Part shown: positions 21,246-34,194 of the stretch, one piece after another
Layout: each line of letters starts with the position of its first letter
Position numbering within the stretch: position 1 is the stretch's first letter
Assembly (NCBI GenBank): GCA_017163975.1
Contig: JAFFSR010000010.1
Span: forward strand, 2,459,001 to 2,523,000
DNA from: Anastatus disparis
Taxonomy: Eukaryota; Arthropoda; Insecta; Hymenoptera; Eupelmidae
Length of the DNA stretch: 64,000 bases
Reading direction: 5' to 3'
Program-made: the position numbers and the translations under genes
The notes under the pieces: model-generated
What the model saw: the letters and a program-made list of their open reading frames with translations, nothing else
Told to the model about the DNA's origin: nothing
Databases searched by the model: none

Positions 21246-22385
21246 ATGCTCGTACACAAATTACAGAAGTTTCCTAAGGGTAAAGGGTTACTTGATAAAT
21301 TAATCAATAACTTACCTATTGAAATGCATATTCCTGGATATCAATATTGTGGTCCTGGAACAAAACTGAAAAAGCGTCTAAAAAGAGGTGATGCAGGTAT
21401 CAATCCACTTGATCAAGCATGCAAAGAACATGTCTCATTCTGATAAAAATGCTGATCGAAAAGTAGTTGACATAAAGCTCGCTGGTAAAGTTTGGCAGCG
21501 TGTTAGAGCCAAAGATGCAAGTCTTAGCGAAAAAGCATTTGCTTTTGTTGTTGCAAATGCTATGAAATTAAAAGGAAAGACAGGAATGGGTGTAAAATTG
21601 AGTAAATTAGTAACTGCAAGTAAAAAATCATTAAAACCAAGTTTACATTCTCGCAAAGTTATTCAGTCCACCTTGAAAGGTGCACGAAAAGCTATTAAGA
21701 TCGTTGGCGGTAAGAATAAAATTATCATTTTACGTATTTTACCTGTTCCATCAAAAATAGGTAGCGCTCTGCTTTTTCTCATACCATTGTTTACAGCACT
21801 AAGTGCAACTGGTGCTCTGGCTGGAGGAGCTGCTGGAATAGCTGAAGCAGTAAATGAGGCTAAAGCTGCACAGAAAAATTATGAAGAAAGTAAGAAGCAT
21901 AATAAAACTATGGAAGCTATTGCTCTAGGAAAAGGTTTCTATTTTAAACCATATAAAACTGGAATGGGATTATTTATGAAACCTCATATCAGTCATGGTC
22001 AAGTTGAAAAAAAAACTTCGATTTAACTTTGCCAAATCGTGCAGTGACTGACTATGATCTTATAAAGTATGTTTGTATGATGCAAATCCCATATTTTCGA
22101 GGCGTTTTCATGAGAAAGAATCTACCTTCTGATGGCCCATGGCAAGACGAATCTGCCACAGTTAACTTAGATGATTTTTAAAACAAAGGCACTCACTGGG
22201 TATGTTATCGAAAACGAGGTTCTGAAGTGATTTATTTTGATAGTTTTGGTGATCTTAAACCCCCTATAGATCTCATGTTATATTTTAACGTGAAAGAAGT
22301 GAAATACAACTATAAAAGATATCAGAATTTTGACTCATTTACTTGTGGACATCTTTGTCTTCAATTCTTGTGTAAAAGACTATGA
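21246..22385 (+). pseudogene. PLA2 domain plus adenain-like protease, frameshifted
   Basis: The N-terminal part (21246-21443) carries the parvovirus-type phospholipase A2 signature GYQYCGPGTKLKKRL...PLDQACKEH, known in capsid proteins that breach membranes. The frame shifts exactly after CKEH, removing the Asp of the His-Asp dyad. The second frame (21388-22026) continues with DKNADRKVVD, a basic middle and a hydrophobic segment ALLFLIPLFTALSATGALAG (about 21770-21830). At an eight-A run (about 22007-22014) the frame shifts again into a C5/C48-type cysteine protease: LPNRAVTDYDLIKY, FRGVFMRKNLPS, GTHWVCY (His), YFDSFGD (Asp), SFTCGHLCLQFL (Cys), ending TGA at 22383-22385. A TAA near 22180 precedes GTHW. 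PLA2 and protease appear fused in one gene. Confidence 0.85.
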
Positions 22386-22430
22386 AAGAAGAGTTTTCAG
22401 ACAAGCAGGATCATTCTTTTTCAGATAGTC

Positions 22431-22985
22431 ATGAAAGATAGTTTCACTTTGAGTCTTTCAGACAAATCTTCTGTCTTAGAAGCACAATATTTTTCTTTAA
22501 TAGAACTACCACAGCATAAGAATTTTGTTTTGGGTTAAGTTGAACTTTTAACATTTAACTCGATTCCTAATGTTGACGATTCGAATAATAAACTTTATAT
22601 AAAGGGAGAAAAGATTAATACTATTCCTACTGGCAGTTATGAAATTTATGCTATTAATCAATTTTTACAGAAAGATTTGAAATCTAAAGAAATCGAGTTT
22701 CTCTTGAAAGCTAACAATACTCTCAGAAGTGAAATTCATTGCAGCCATCAGATAGATCTTAGACCTCACGATTCAATAAGCCGTCATCTCGGTTTCACTC
22801 ATCGCGTTCTCCATAAAAACATTCATCACAGCTCTTATTTACCTGTGAAGATATTAAAACTAAACGCACTTAGAGTAGAGTGTAATATTACTACAGGTAC
22901 TTACATCAATGACAAAAAAGTTCTCACAATCCATGAGTTTTTCCCAAAAAATCCTCAAAAATTACAGCGTATCAAAATATTATTT
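22431..22985 (+). pseudogene. Polinton minor capsid (penton-like) protein fragment
   Basis: It starts MKDSFTLSLSDKSSVLEAQYF at 22431 and meets a TAA near 22537 (FVLG-stop-VELLTFNSIPN). It continues in frame with IPTGSYEIYAINQFL, a LRSEI block, and LPVKILKLNALRVECNITTG then TYINDKKVLTIHEFFP. These are hallmark strings of the jelly-roll minor capsid protein of arthropod Polinton/adintovirus elements. The last residues after about 22985 no longer match, so the 3' end is lost. No major (hexon-like) capsid gene was found nearby. Confidence 0.82.
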
Positions 22986-22989
22986 TTCT

Positions 22990-24483
22990 CCATAGTTACA
23001 GCATTATTGAGATTTGAATTAAAATTTTCCCTTTAGAAACATTAATCAATAATAAATGCTAAAATGTAGTATAATTTTTAAAATTATGTAACTATGGAAA
23101 AAAACAATATTTTGATATGCTGTACGTGATATTTCAAAAGGATTTAAGCTCAGCTTTCATTTAAAAGAAGGTTTCAGCTTCCAGCTATTGATGCTGAAGA
23201 ACTATAAGCGTTTGAAAATCTAGTAACTTTTCCAGTGATTTTCTCTAATTACCTGTAACTAGGGAAATATTGAGCATTAGGGTCAAATATTTTGTTTTTT
23301 TTTCCCATATTATGACATCTAAAAACTTATCCTAAAGTTTGAGCAAAATCCGTGATCCGGAGGTCAGACCCTCTCATAGTGAGGGTTTCCATTAATAAAA
23401 CTTTTTAATCTTAGAAAAATTTATTTAAGTAATGCTTATTTTATTTTATATTTATATATGGGAAAATCCATTAAGTTGTTACTTTTTGTTTAAAAAAATT
23501 TTTTTTAAATAAATTGTGGCTTGCTGTATTTAAAGTTTTTTCACGTTAATACATGTATAAAGAACCATATTTTACCACCGCAACAACTTTTAATAAGTGT
23601 TCATGAAGTTCTACTTAATTAAATAAAAATACCGATAATAAAATAGCTTATTCTAATTTAATCGATTTAGTAAAAGAATTGGATAAAAACGTGTGTAATT
23701 TTAAGAAATAAAAAGGTTATTGTTGAACATTTTTTTATAATATTTCTTGAACATAAACTTCAAAGTTTCTCTATGTATATAAGTGTTACAACAATGTTTG
23801 TGGATGTGCCAGTAAAAAGTAAGAAATTTGGATATGCGTTTCGCAAGATGCATTGTTATACTCTGAATTATAAATATTTCATTTTTGGAAGCACGCTACT
23901 TTACTTTAGCTTGATTTTTTATTATTAAAAAAGCAATTATTTTGAGCTTGGAATTTTATATTTCAAAGCTTGATCAAATACCAGCAATTAAAAAAGTACA
24001 AAAATAAAAAATTTTTAAAAAAGTTACGACATAAATGCTACTAACAGTTATTTATTTCAGATCAGTGGCACGTTCTTGAAATTCTAAAATAATTTAAATT
24101 TTTATATCATCTTCCATTACCCGGAGTCTCAAAGTCTCGTTTCTAACGATCAAAAGTTATACGGAAAAAAAATTTATAATTTTGACGAGTGACACACAAA
24201 AATTTTTATTTTCGTCATTTTTCCCCTTTAAATGTTGAATCATTAATCTTGTTATTTGAAAATTCCATATACTTCACATTAAACATATTGTTAATTTAAT
24301 ATTTTATGAAAATAAGCTAAAATAATAATATAAATTTTTGCTGTAAGGGTTATAAAGATGAGTGACAAGAAAATTAACAACTTCGTGGATTTCCCCATAT
24401 CTTCATTAATAAGAGTTTAGTTTAATAAAAAAGATAAATTAATAAATTTAATGTTGTTAAAAATTAAGAATCTCGAAAAAATC
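22990..24483. other. AT-rich spacer, no gene seen
   Basis: No ORF, repeat end or RNA gene recognised. The right end of the Polinton should lie here if it survives, but no terminal inverted repeat matching the left side was seen. Confidence 0.5.
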
Positions 24484-25692
<1,209 letters not shown>

Positions 25693-25694
<2 letters not shown>

Positions 25695-26160
25695 TCTATA
25701 TATATTTAGTTTAATTTAATATTTTATGATTTGATGTTCTTACATAATGTATTTTATCTCTAATTACTATAAAGAAATATTTTACAATATAAAAATAGTC
25801 TAAGCACTAGATAATTAAATAATATAATTTTTCAATTTACATTCTTACAATAATAATGTATTTTTTTTTTTAATTCAACTCTTAATAAAGATTTTCAGAA
25901 CAAAATATAAATTTATTATTTAGGAATTAGAAAATAAATAAGAATTTTAACAGTTTAAAGTATTTTATTTAGTGTGTTTATAATAAGTTTAACAGAAAAG
26001 CCAAAATTAATTGTAATGGGTGTTTGAACATTTAGCTGAAATGCCTCTATTTTGACTGACGAACATATTTTATAATTCAATAACATTCTCAGTTCGTGTA
26101 CTATATCCAATATGGAATCAACGCTTTTGATTTAAAATCCTTGTAATATTCAACCTGTAC
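25693..26160 (+). repeat. Left arm of a ~470-bp inverted repeat
   Basis: Reading 25693-26160 against the reverse complement of 30600-31075 shows long diverged identity. Examples are GAACATATTTTATAATTCAA against TTGATTGTAAAATATGTTC, and the CTCAGTTCGTGTACTATATCC, GAATCAACGCTTTTGATT and TTTAGTGTG blocks. The arms bracket the Helitron remnant. The left arm starts right at the end of repeat copy B. Confidence 0.8.
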
Positions 26161-26758
26161 CCTGGTAGAAACGTTAAGTATATATTCAGTATATTATACT
26201 GGCGGTCGCAATCTTATGCTAATCGATATCGCGATAAACCCTAATACCGGTTTATCAATTATCTCGATGGTATTGGGAGGATATCATCAACCTTTTAATT
26301 ATATTTTATTTAAGAAATATAATAAAAAAATTAACAAGAAATATGTAATAAATGGTAATTAAGCAATAAATATATTATAAATAATAGTTAAGCAAAATAT
26401 ATAATAAATAATAATTATATATATATATATATATATATATTCGTCATTATATATACAACATAAATACACTGAATGTAGCGTTTTATCCAAGCTTGTATAC
26501 CTTCACAAAGGGATTCTTCAGTAGAGCGTTTTTTTTTTATTTTGGAATACAGGCTCTGCTCCAAAAGCTCACTTGTTTATTTTTATTGGGAATGCAATAT
26601 GTTTCGGCGTTTTAAATTTTTAAATTTTTTCACTCAATATTAATTTGAAAAGCATAACTTAATATAGCATATCTTCGATATGTAACGTATCTTTATGTAC
26701 ACTTGGCGGAAAGGATATTTTCCCGAATATGTACCTCAAATGACAGCGCTGAAAAAAA
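26161..26758. other. AT-rich spacer with a (TA)n run
   Basis: Contains a short imperfect palindrome around GATAAACCCTAATACCGGTTTATC (about 26232-26255) and a (TA)n tract at 26414-26441. No gene recognised. Confidence 0.45.
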
Positions 26759-27008
26759 AGAATTAACTTTATTGCTTCGTTTTCAAAAAAGCCTTGAAAA
26801 ACCAAATTTTTTACCCTAACCTCTAAGTTTTGAATTTTTCAAGGTTTTCTTGAAAACAAAGCAATAAAATTAATTCTTTCTTATCAAAGAAAATTTTGCT
26901 TTTTCTGATGCGAGATGGGACTTTCTCTCCATTTTTTGCTAAAATTATTAGTTTTTGTAAAAAAATCAAATCTTTGATTCGAGAAGGATAGATATACTCG
27001 ACCTGCTC
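26759..27008. mobile_element. Truncated TTAA fold-back MITE, copy 2
   Basis: Matches the MITE at 29807-30187 over its centre and right half: TTATTGCTTCGTTTTCAA, ACCCTAACCTCTAAG, TCTTTCTTATCAAAGAAAAT, ATGCGAGATG and an end CCTGCTC next to TTAA. The left arm beyond 26759 is missing. Confidence 0.75.
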
Positions 27009-29077
27009 TTAACTACGATATTTTTTATAAATATGACTGTAGTAAATGATTATATTTTATTGTTTCAATAAATAAATATATTATTATAAGCATTTTAACG
27101 TTCATTATCCGCATTTCTTTCACCTGATCACAGCGCCATCAAATAAAAACATCGATTCGGTTCTCTTTAGTGTTTTAACTTATTCAACTATCTTTAATTT
27201 TCTTTATAATATTTCTTTAAACATATTTTTTTAGATTCAATTTTCTTTGCAAAATTTAGCAATAAAACTTTTTAATTTTTCCTATTCTTAACTCTTGATA
27301 GAGCAACGGATAATTGACCATGACCAAATACTGGTGTTGGTAAGTATGTACCAACATGATACTTGGGATTTGTTGATTATCATAGCAAAACCTAATCGTA
27401 CAGGAAAAGTGGATGTGAATAATGTTATTCGTGGTATCAAGACTAATTTTCCTGCATTTTTCCCATTTAAAATTTCAGTTTGAATTGAATATTTCATTAG
27501 CTTTCATACTGATATTCGTGTTCCATTACAAAAGTCGTCGTTTAAATTTTAATTTCTTAGAAGGATAATAATAGCACCAACTTTTAATTTAAATTTATGT
27601 GGAAGCCCATTAGGTGTAATTGAATTTAAAAATTCTATTGGTAACATAACATCTAAATTTTCACCATTATCATTTTCCGTTGAATCTATACTTGAGTATT
27701 CAATAGTTTGTCCTTCCATAATATCGAGTATTTTATTATTATTATTCATCACGCCATTATTCGTAGGCGCTAATATAACTTTATCATTTAAATTTTTATG
27801 ATTTATTTATATTTTGTTTCCAAAAATTTCAACAATAATGTCATTTTCTCGTATTATTATATCATTGGGTATTTCAACTAATTCATTTTCTTCTTCATAA
27901 ACGTTTAAATATTTATCTTTATCTTCATTCAATAACCATTGTCTAAAATGGTTGTCATCGTTGGATACTCTGGGGTTTTTATTTAATGTCGTATGACTAA
28001 ATTTTGGCCACAAATAACTGTCTTTGATAGAATTTTCAATAACTTCAGGGGAATTGCCATGTTTTCCAACTGGTTTGTCTAAGATCCCCTAATACAAGTA
28101 ATATTTCACCACTAAATATTTCTTTTACATCACATTTATATTGAAACAGACAGTCAACTGCTTCAAAAGCATATTTTGATGTCATGGATATTCCATCCCA
28201 TATTATTATTTGTACTTCTTTTAATTTTTCACCGTCTATTGAATTAGGTTTAACGTTGTAGACTCTGTAATATTCAGTGGCAATTTAAATGTAGTGTATA
28301 CTATTTGCTCATTTTTTAATAATTTAACAGCAATTCCTGTCCAAGCAACGCATAAAAATGATATACTTGAAAAATTTTAATAATCTATTAAAATGTTTAA
28401 TAAATAACTTTTTCTACTTCCTCCTGGCTCATCAATGAAAATGCAATTGTTTTCCTTTTTTTTCAAACGTTCTAAAATACTATCGTAAATGATTTTTTGT
28501 TGATCCTTTAATGTATTTTTTCTGATTTGTAAATCATTTAACATGTCATACGTTGTAGAAAATTCTGTTGTATCGATAGATGTGCATAAATTATACATAT
28601 GAGTTGATATATCTGGTAAATTAAAATCACTTAAGCAATATCCATTCACTTGTAAATTTTCTCCAGTAATATTTAATGCTATATTTTCACTTACAATTTT
28701 TTTCATATTTTGCATAATAAAAAAATGTTTAAATTCTTCATATAAATTTCTAGCATTAAAAGGATTATAAAATATACAAAAAATGCAAATAATTGACAAA
28801 GAGCAACAGAAAACTGTATTAGGGATGCTTCTTCTAAGCATTGATCTCACTTTTTATCTTCATTAACCACATGTTTGGCTACAGCAGCCTCGAAAAATGT
28901 AGAATATATTATACTATTGACAGTGAGTAAGTCTTGGAATGGATTTGCACCTTTAACGTGTAAAGGTAATAATCTTATAAAAAATCTTTGACGATCTTTT
29001 GGATTTACCAAATACATCCTACTCAGAAATGGTTTATCAAATTTTTGCTTTTTATTCCTATACATTTAATTTTGGAT

Positions 29078-29462
29078 TAGGAGGAGGCCGTATAGCTCTG
29101 TCCTTGTCTAATCTAAATTTTCGTTATTATTAATAAATTAAATATTGTTATAAAAAAGTGAGTGTATAGCCCAATAGATTTCAAGACAAGCAAACGATCC
29201 TATTCTATGAAAAATATAAAATTTTCATTAGTTTTCGAGTGAGGTCTGAAACGGAAAAACAATTGAACTTGATATCTGTTATTCTGTTTCAGACCTTACT
29301 CGAAAACTAATGAAAATTTTATATTTTTCTATAGAATAGGATCGTTTGCTCGTCCTGAAATCTATTGGGCTATACTCTTACCTTTGTATAATAATATTTA
29401 ATTTATTAATAATAACGAAAATTGAGATTAGACAAAGACAGAGCTATACGGCCGCCTCTTAA
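29078..29462. mobile_element. TTAA-type fold-back MITE in the Helitron
   Basis: Nearly the whole segment is one hairpin: AGGAGGCCGTATAGCTCTGTC at the left and GACAGAGCTATACGGCCGCCT at the right, with arms matching through TTTTCATTAGTTTTCGAGT. The right end abuts TTAA and the left abuts TTAG, read as a mutated TTAA. It interrupts Helitron codons after the segment read as YSEISLHY. TTAA use points to piggyBac-type mobilisation, by inference. Confidence 0.85.
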
Positions 29463-29806
29463 ATACATAATGCAATGAAATTTCCGAATATGTATAATTT
29501 TTTGCCTCAGGATCTATTTTATTTTATTTAAAATACGCTGTTAAAGTTGTTTCAACAATTTTGTTTTTTTGTTTCTTTTTCTTTTCCTTCTTCAAAATAT
29601 ACTTTTTGCTCATTTTCGTTGTGAATAGCTAATCGTATTATAAAATGAGACATTTTATGTAAACTATATTCTAATAATCTGTGCATAACTTCTGGGGAGG
29701 GAGGGACACAAATAGCTGGTATTAATGTATTGCTTTATCTCATCATATTCATATTCAGTACTATTATTATTTTCATTTCGACTCGAATCGTCAAAATTTT
29801 CCTTAA

Positions 29807-30187
29807 GAGGAGGTCACGAATCTCTGTCCTTTTCTAATCAAAAAATTGAGTTTTTTACAGAAACTAATAACTTTATCAAAAAATGAAGAGAAAGCCGCAT
29901 CTCGTAATAAAAAAAGCAATATTTTCTTTGATAAGAAAGAATTAATTTAATTGCTTCGTTTTCAAGAAAACCTTGAAAAACTTAAATCATAGAGGTTAGG
30001 GTGGACAATTTGGTTTTTCAAGGTTTTCTTGAAAACGAAGCAATAAAATTAATTTTTTCTTATCAAAGAAAATATTGCTTTTTTTGATGCAAGATGCGGC
30101 TTTCTTTTCATTTTTTGATAAAGTTATTAGTTTTTGTAAAAAAATAATTTCTTTGATTAGAAAAGGACAGAGATACGTGACCTCCTC
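29807..30187. mobile_element. TTAA fold-back MITE, copy 1
   Basis: TTAA at 29803-29806 and 30188-30191 flank inverted ends GAGGAGGTCACG and CGTGACCTCCTC. Arms match almost throughout (TCTCTGTCCTTTTCTAATCA and its complement; CTTTGATAAGAAAGAATT and its complement). No coding capacity. Shares GAGGAGG-type ends with the neighbouring MITE at 29078-29462 but differs in its arms. Confidence 0.9.
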
Positions 30188-30599
30188 TTAAAATTTATTC
30201 CTACATTACGTATTTCAATAAACGCACAGTCATGTCCTTTGTAACAATATTTGAAGAAATATTTAATACATTGTACAGTCGAACATACTTCTACATTAAT
30301 GGGACAGTTGAATTTGAGTGGTAAATGAGGAATATATGGAAGGATAGATCTGTTATCAGCTACTCTATTGTTATTTTTACCTATGAAACAAATTTTTTTA
30401 CCATCATCTCTCTGCATATAAATTGGATATTCAGATGTTTTAAATGATGTTTTCTTATTATAATTTTTTGGGAACTTTTTCAAACATTTATTTTTATTTC
30501 CCTGCATACAAGGAGAGCTTCTGTTTTGTTCTCCGCATAAATCCAATGACCTTTTTTAAAATTTTTCGAAAATAGCAATTTCATGTATTCACTATTTGT

Positions 30600-31075
30600 T
30601 GGTACAATTTGAATATTGCAAGGATTTTGAATCAAAAGCGTTAATTGCATATTGAATATAGTACACGAACTGAAAATGTTATTGATTGTAAAATATGTTC
30701 GTCAGTCAAAATGGAGGCATTTTCGCTAAATGTTCCAACATCCTTTACAATTAATTTTTCTCTTCTGTTAAACCTATTAGAAACACACTAAATAAAATAC
30801 TTTAACCAGTTAAAATTATCATTTATTTTCTAATTTCTTAATAATAAATTTATATTTTGTTCTTAGAATCTTTATTAATAGCTGAAAATTAAAAAAAAAA
30901 TTATTACTTTAAGAATATAAATTAAAAAATTATATAATTTAATTATTTAATGCTTAGACTAAGTTTATATTGTAAAATATTTTTTTAGTAACTAAAGTTA
31001 AAATAAATTATGTAAGAACATTAAATCATACAATATTAAATTAAACTAAATATCTATAGAATTTACAAAAATATT
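30600..31075 (-). repeat. Right arm of the ~470-bp inverted repeat
   Basis: Inverted partner of 25693-26160 (see that entry). With the left arm it delimits a 5.4-kb unit with the Helitron remnant inside. Confidence 0.8.
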
Positions 31076-31586
31076 CATTTTTTCAAGATTCTTATTTTTT
31101 AACAAAATTAAATTTTTCAATTCATCTTTTTTATAAAACTAAACTTTTATTAATACAGATATATAAATAAAATATGAAATAAGCATTGCTTAAAAAATTT
31201 TTTTTTAAGATTAAAAAAGTTTTACAAATGGAAATTGTTAGAAAAAATGCATGTTTAAAAAAAAACCGAATAAGCGTTAAATAATAACAAAACTTATAAA
31301 AGATAGATAGATATTGATTCATTTTGTAAAAAAAGTACAAAGAGGCGTGTAATACATCAAACAATAAATAATAATTCTGTATAAAGTATTGCACAAAATA
31401 AGATAAGATATCATAGACAAATATTAAAATTAATATATAATACTGTATCAGTAAGTCACCATATAAAAGCGATATCATAGGCTATTCTAAATACACGCAA
31501 AAAACAAAAAAATATAAATTATAATAAAAAACAGTCTTAAATATCTATCAGTCATAGAATTAAAATCAAATAACATAATATAAAAG
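31076..31586. other. AT-rich spacer, no gene seen
   Basis: A 115-codon minus frame (31131-31478) consists almost only of Phe, Tyr, Ile, Leu and Ser and follows base composition. I do not regard it as a gene. Confidence 0.6.
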
Positions 31587-31739
31587 CCCATACAGCATGA
31601 AAGGACTTTGAAAGGATTCTGAAAGGATTCATAAAAGGACTACAATCTTTCAGAAATATTTCACTGAAAGGATTCTGAAATAATTCTATGTCCGAGGTAT
31701 TATTCTTTTAAAAATAATACATAAAAATATTTCATAAAG

Positions 31740-32350
31740 AATTCACAAGTCATTTCAAAATCCTTTCAATGGAAGAATTCTGTAAGGATCCATGAATTCT
31801 TTTGGTAATAATTCGTAAATCTTTTCATACATCTTCCATTGAAAGGATTCTGTAAGAATGATATGAAATATTTTTAAAATATTTCATTGTATTATTTCTA
31901 AAAGGAATATACCTCGGACATAGAATTATTACAGAATCCTTTCAATGAAAGAATTCTGTAAGGATCCATGAATTCTTTTGGTAATAATTCGTAAATCTTT
32001 TCATACATCTTCCATTGAAAGGATTCTGTAAGAATAATATGAAATATTTTAAAAATATTTCATTGTATTATTTCTAAAAGGAATATACCTCGGACATAGA
32101 ATTATTACAGAATCCTTTCAATAAAAGAATTCTGTAAGGATCCATGAATTCTTTTGGTAATAATTCCTGAATCTTTTCATACATCTTTCATTGAAAGTAT
32201 TCTGTAAGAATGATATAAAATATTTTAAAAATATTTCATTGTATTATTTCTGAAAGAAATATACCTCGGACATAGAATTATTACAGAATCCTTTCAATGA
32301 AAGAATTCTGTAAGGATCCATGAATTCTTTTAGTAATAATGCATTAATCT
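31740..32350 (+). repeat. Tandem array, 176-bp unit
   Basis: CCTCGGACATAGAATTATTA recurs at 31912, 32088 and 32264, an exact 176-bp step, with the rest of each unit nearly identical. An inverted partial unit (TTCTATGTCCGAGGTATTATT near 31685) precedes the array. Confidence 0.9.
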
Positions 32351-32434
32351 TTTCATCTATCTTTAGTTGAGAGACGTGTAAAGTTCTAGAAATTTTATTC
32401 TTTCCTGTATTATTTAAGAATCAATTTAGAATCA

Positions 32435-32435
<1 letters not shown>

Positions 32436-32500
<65 letters not shown>
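32436..32500. repeat. (CA)n microsatellite
   Basis: A pure CA run of about 32 units between the two tandem arrays. Confidence 0.97.
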
Positions 32501-32502
<2 letters not shown>

Positions 32503-32754
32503 TTATATATATAACGGATATATGATGATATAATTATTCATAGGATTACGAATAGTTTTACAGCGGTTAAAATCGAAGTTATCATAACAGAGACAACGCA
32601 CGCATAACAATTTATAGTTTCCATTTAAGATTCTTATTTTCCTTATATATGAAACGGGAAGCACTCTTACCGCTTGCGAGAGTAAGAGATACCGCCATCA
32701 AGCGGATAAATTATAAACTAATCCCGAAAATATTTCTAAATGATTCTGTTATCT

Positions 32755-33960
32755 TTCACGTTTTCTTTCATAAAGTCCTTTCAAAGTCCTTTCAGTAAGG
32801 ATTCATGTAATAACTTTTATTCTTATCATAAGTTATTTCATGAAATATTTCAAAAAGATTTCAAAATTATTTCATGTAAGATTTCTTGAGACTTTACCAA
32901 AATATTGCATGAATTATTTCATGAAAGCTTTTTGAATGAATCTTGAAATGATTCGGTGAAAGAATACCTTAGATCATTCCGAAAATCTTTCTAAATTATT
33001 TTCTGATTTTAATCGTTGAAAGATTTCTGAGTTATTTCTTGTTTCCTTTCAAGAAGTTCTCTCAAAGTCCTTTCAGTAAGGATTCATGTAATAACTTTTA
33101 TCGTCATGATAAGTTCTTTCATGAATTATTTCAAAAAGGTTCTAAAATTATTTCATGTAAGATTACTTGAAATATTACTAAAACCTTGCTTGGAATTATT
33201 ACATAAAAACTTTTTGTAAGTATCTTGAAATGATTCGTTGAAAGAATACCTTAGATGATTTCGAAAATCTTTCTAAATTATTTTCTGATTTTAATCGTTG
33301 AAAGATTTCTGAGTTATTTCTTGTTTCCTTTCAAGAAGTTCTCTCAAAGTCCTTTCAGTAAGGATTCATGTAATAACTTTTATCGTCATGATAAGTTCTT
33401 TCATGAATTATTTCAAAAAGGTTTTAAAATTATTTCATGTAAGATTACTTGAAATATTACCAAAACCTTGCTTGGAATTATTACATAAAAGCTTTTTGTA
33501 AGTATCTTGAAATGATTCGTTGAAAGAATACCTTAGATTATTTCAAAAATCTTTCTAAATTATTTCATGACTACAATCTTTGGAAGATTTCTGAGTTATT
33601 TCTTGTTTCCTTTCAAGAAGTTCTCTCAAAGTCCTTTCAGTAAGGATTCATGTAATAACTTTTATCGTCATGATAAGTTCTTTCATGAATTATTTCAAAA
33701 GGTTTTAAAATTATTTCATGTAAGATTACTTGAAATATTACCAAAACCTTGCTTGGAATTATTACATAAAAGCTTTTTGTAAGTATCTTGAAATGATTCG
33801 TTGAAAGAATACCTTAGATTATTTCGAAAATCTTTCTAAATTATTTCATGACTAGAATCTTTGGAAGATTTCTGATTTATTTCTTGTTTCCTTTCAAGAA
33901 GTCATTTCAAAGTCCTTTTAGAAAGGATTCGTGTAATATTTCATATTTTAACTTTCATTT
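32755..33960 (+). repeat. Tandem array, 282-bp unit
   Basis: GTCCTTTCAGTAAGGATTCA recurs at 32786, 33067, 33349 and 33631, steps of 281-282 bp. A fifth diverged copy (GTCCTTTTAGAAAGGATTCG) is at about 33912. The inner copies are nearly identical. Open frames at 33255 and 33567 with the same peptide are repeat translation, not genes. Confidence 0.93.
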
Positions 33961-34194
33961 CCTTCTTGGTATTATTTTTGTAAAGACTTTGTAATCTTTC
34001 TGTGTATTATTTCATAAATTCTTTTCAAAAGAATATGGTTATCTTTTTAAGTCCTTTTTAAATTTTTTCAACGTATTATTACTTGTAATATTTCATGAAA
34101 TTATTTCGAAATTCTTTCATGCTGTGTGGGAAGATGAATCACTGTCATGACATCAAATAAAAATAAAATTGGACAATACAACAACAAAGTAATA

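Larger units (their letters stand above)
27288..30560 (-). pseudogene. Helitron Rep/helicase remnant, minus strand, interrupted by MITEs
   Basis: Rolling-circle transposon protein in pieces, read right to left. CGEQNRSSPCMQGNKNKCLKKFPK comes first (30157-30546). After the MITE comes RLLEYSLHKMSHF-type sequence (29463-29802). Then DKPFLSRMYLVNPKDRQRFF (28847-29065), Walker A-like DEPGGSRKSYL (about 28420, degenerate from GGTGKT) and a Walker B-like IIWDGISMT (about 28190, Glu replaced by Gly). After these come LVLGDL, ILAP-type sequence and EFLNSITPNGLPHKFKLKVG (27549-27700). The last piece is PVRLGFAMIINKSQ (27288-27497), the helicase motif VI region. Many stops and shifts are present. The ATPase residues are mutated, so it is inactive. 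The Rep nickase part upstream of 30560 is missing. Confidence 0.85.
31587..34130. mobile_element. TIR-bounded non-autonomous element built of tandem repeats
   Basis: The ends are inverted: CCCATACAGCATGAAAG at 31587 and CTTTCATGCTGTGTGGG ending at 34130. The flanks share AAG (31584-31586 and 34131-34133), a possible 3-bp target duplication. The inside is a first array with a 176-bp period and a second array with a 282-bp period, joined by unique sequence with a (CA)n run. All blocks contain variants of GAAAGGATTCTGTAAGGATT and its complement. No coding sequence. The parent transposase is not in this window, and the superfamily is undetermined. Confidence 0.75.

Noticed and set aside
31131..31478. 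115-codon Phe/Tyr/Ile-rich membrane-like protein
   Set aside because: Composition is what random AT-rich DNA gives; no signal, motif or neighbour supports it.
32755..33960. CRISPR-like regular repeats
   Set aside because: Units are 282 bp and contiguous with no unique spacers, and the sequence is eukaryotic. It is a minisatellite.
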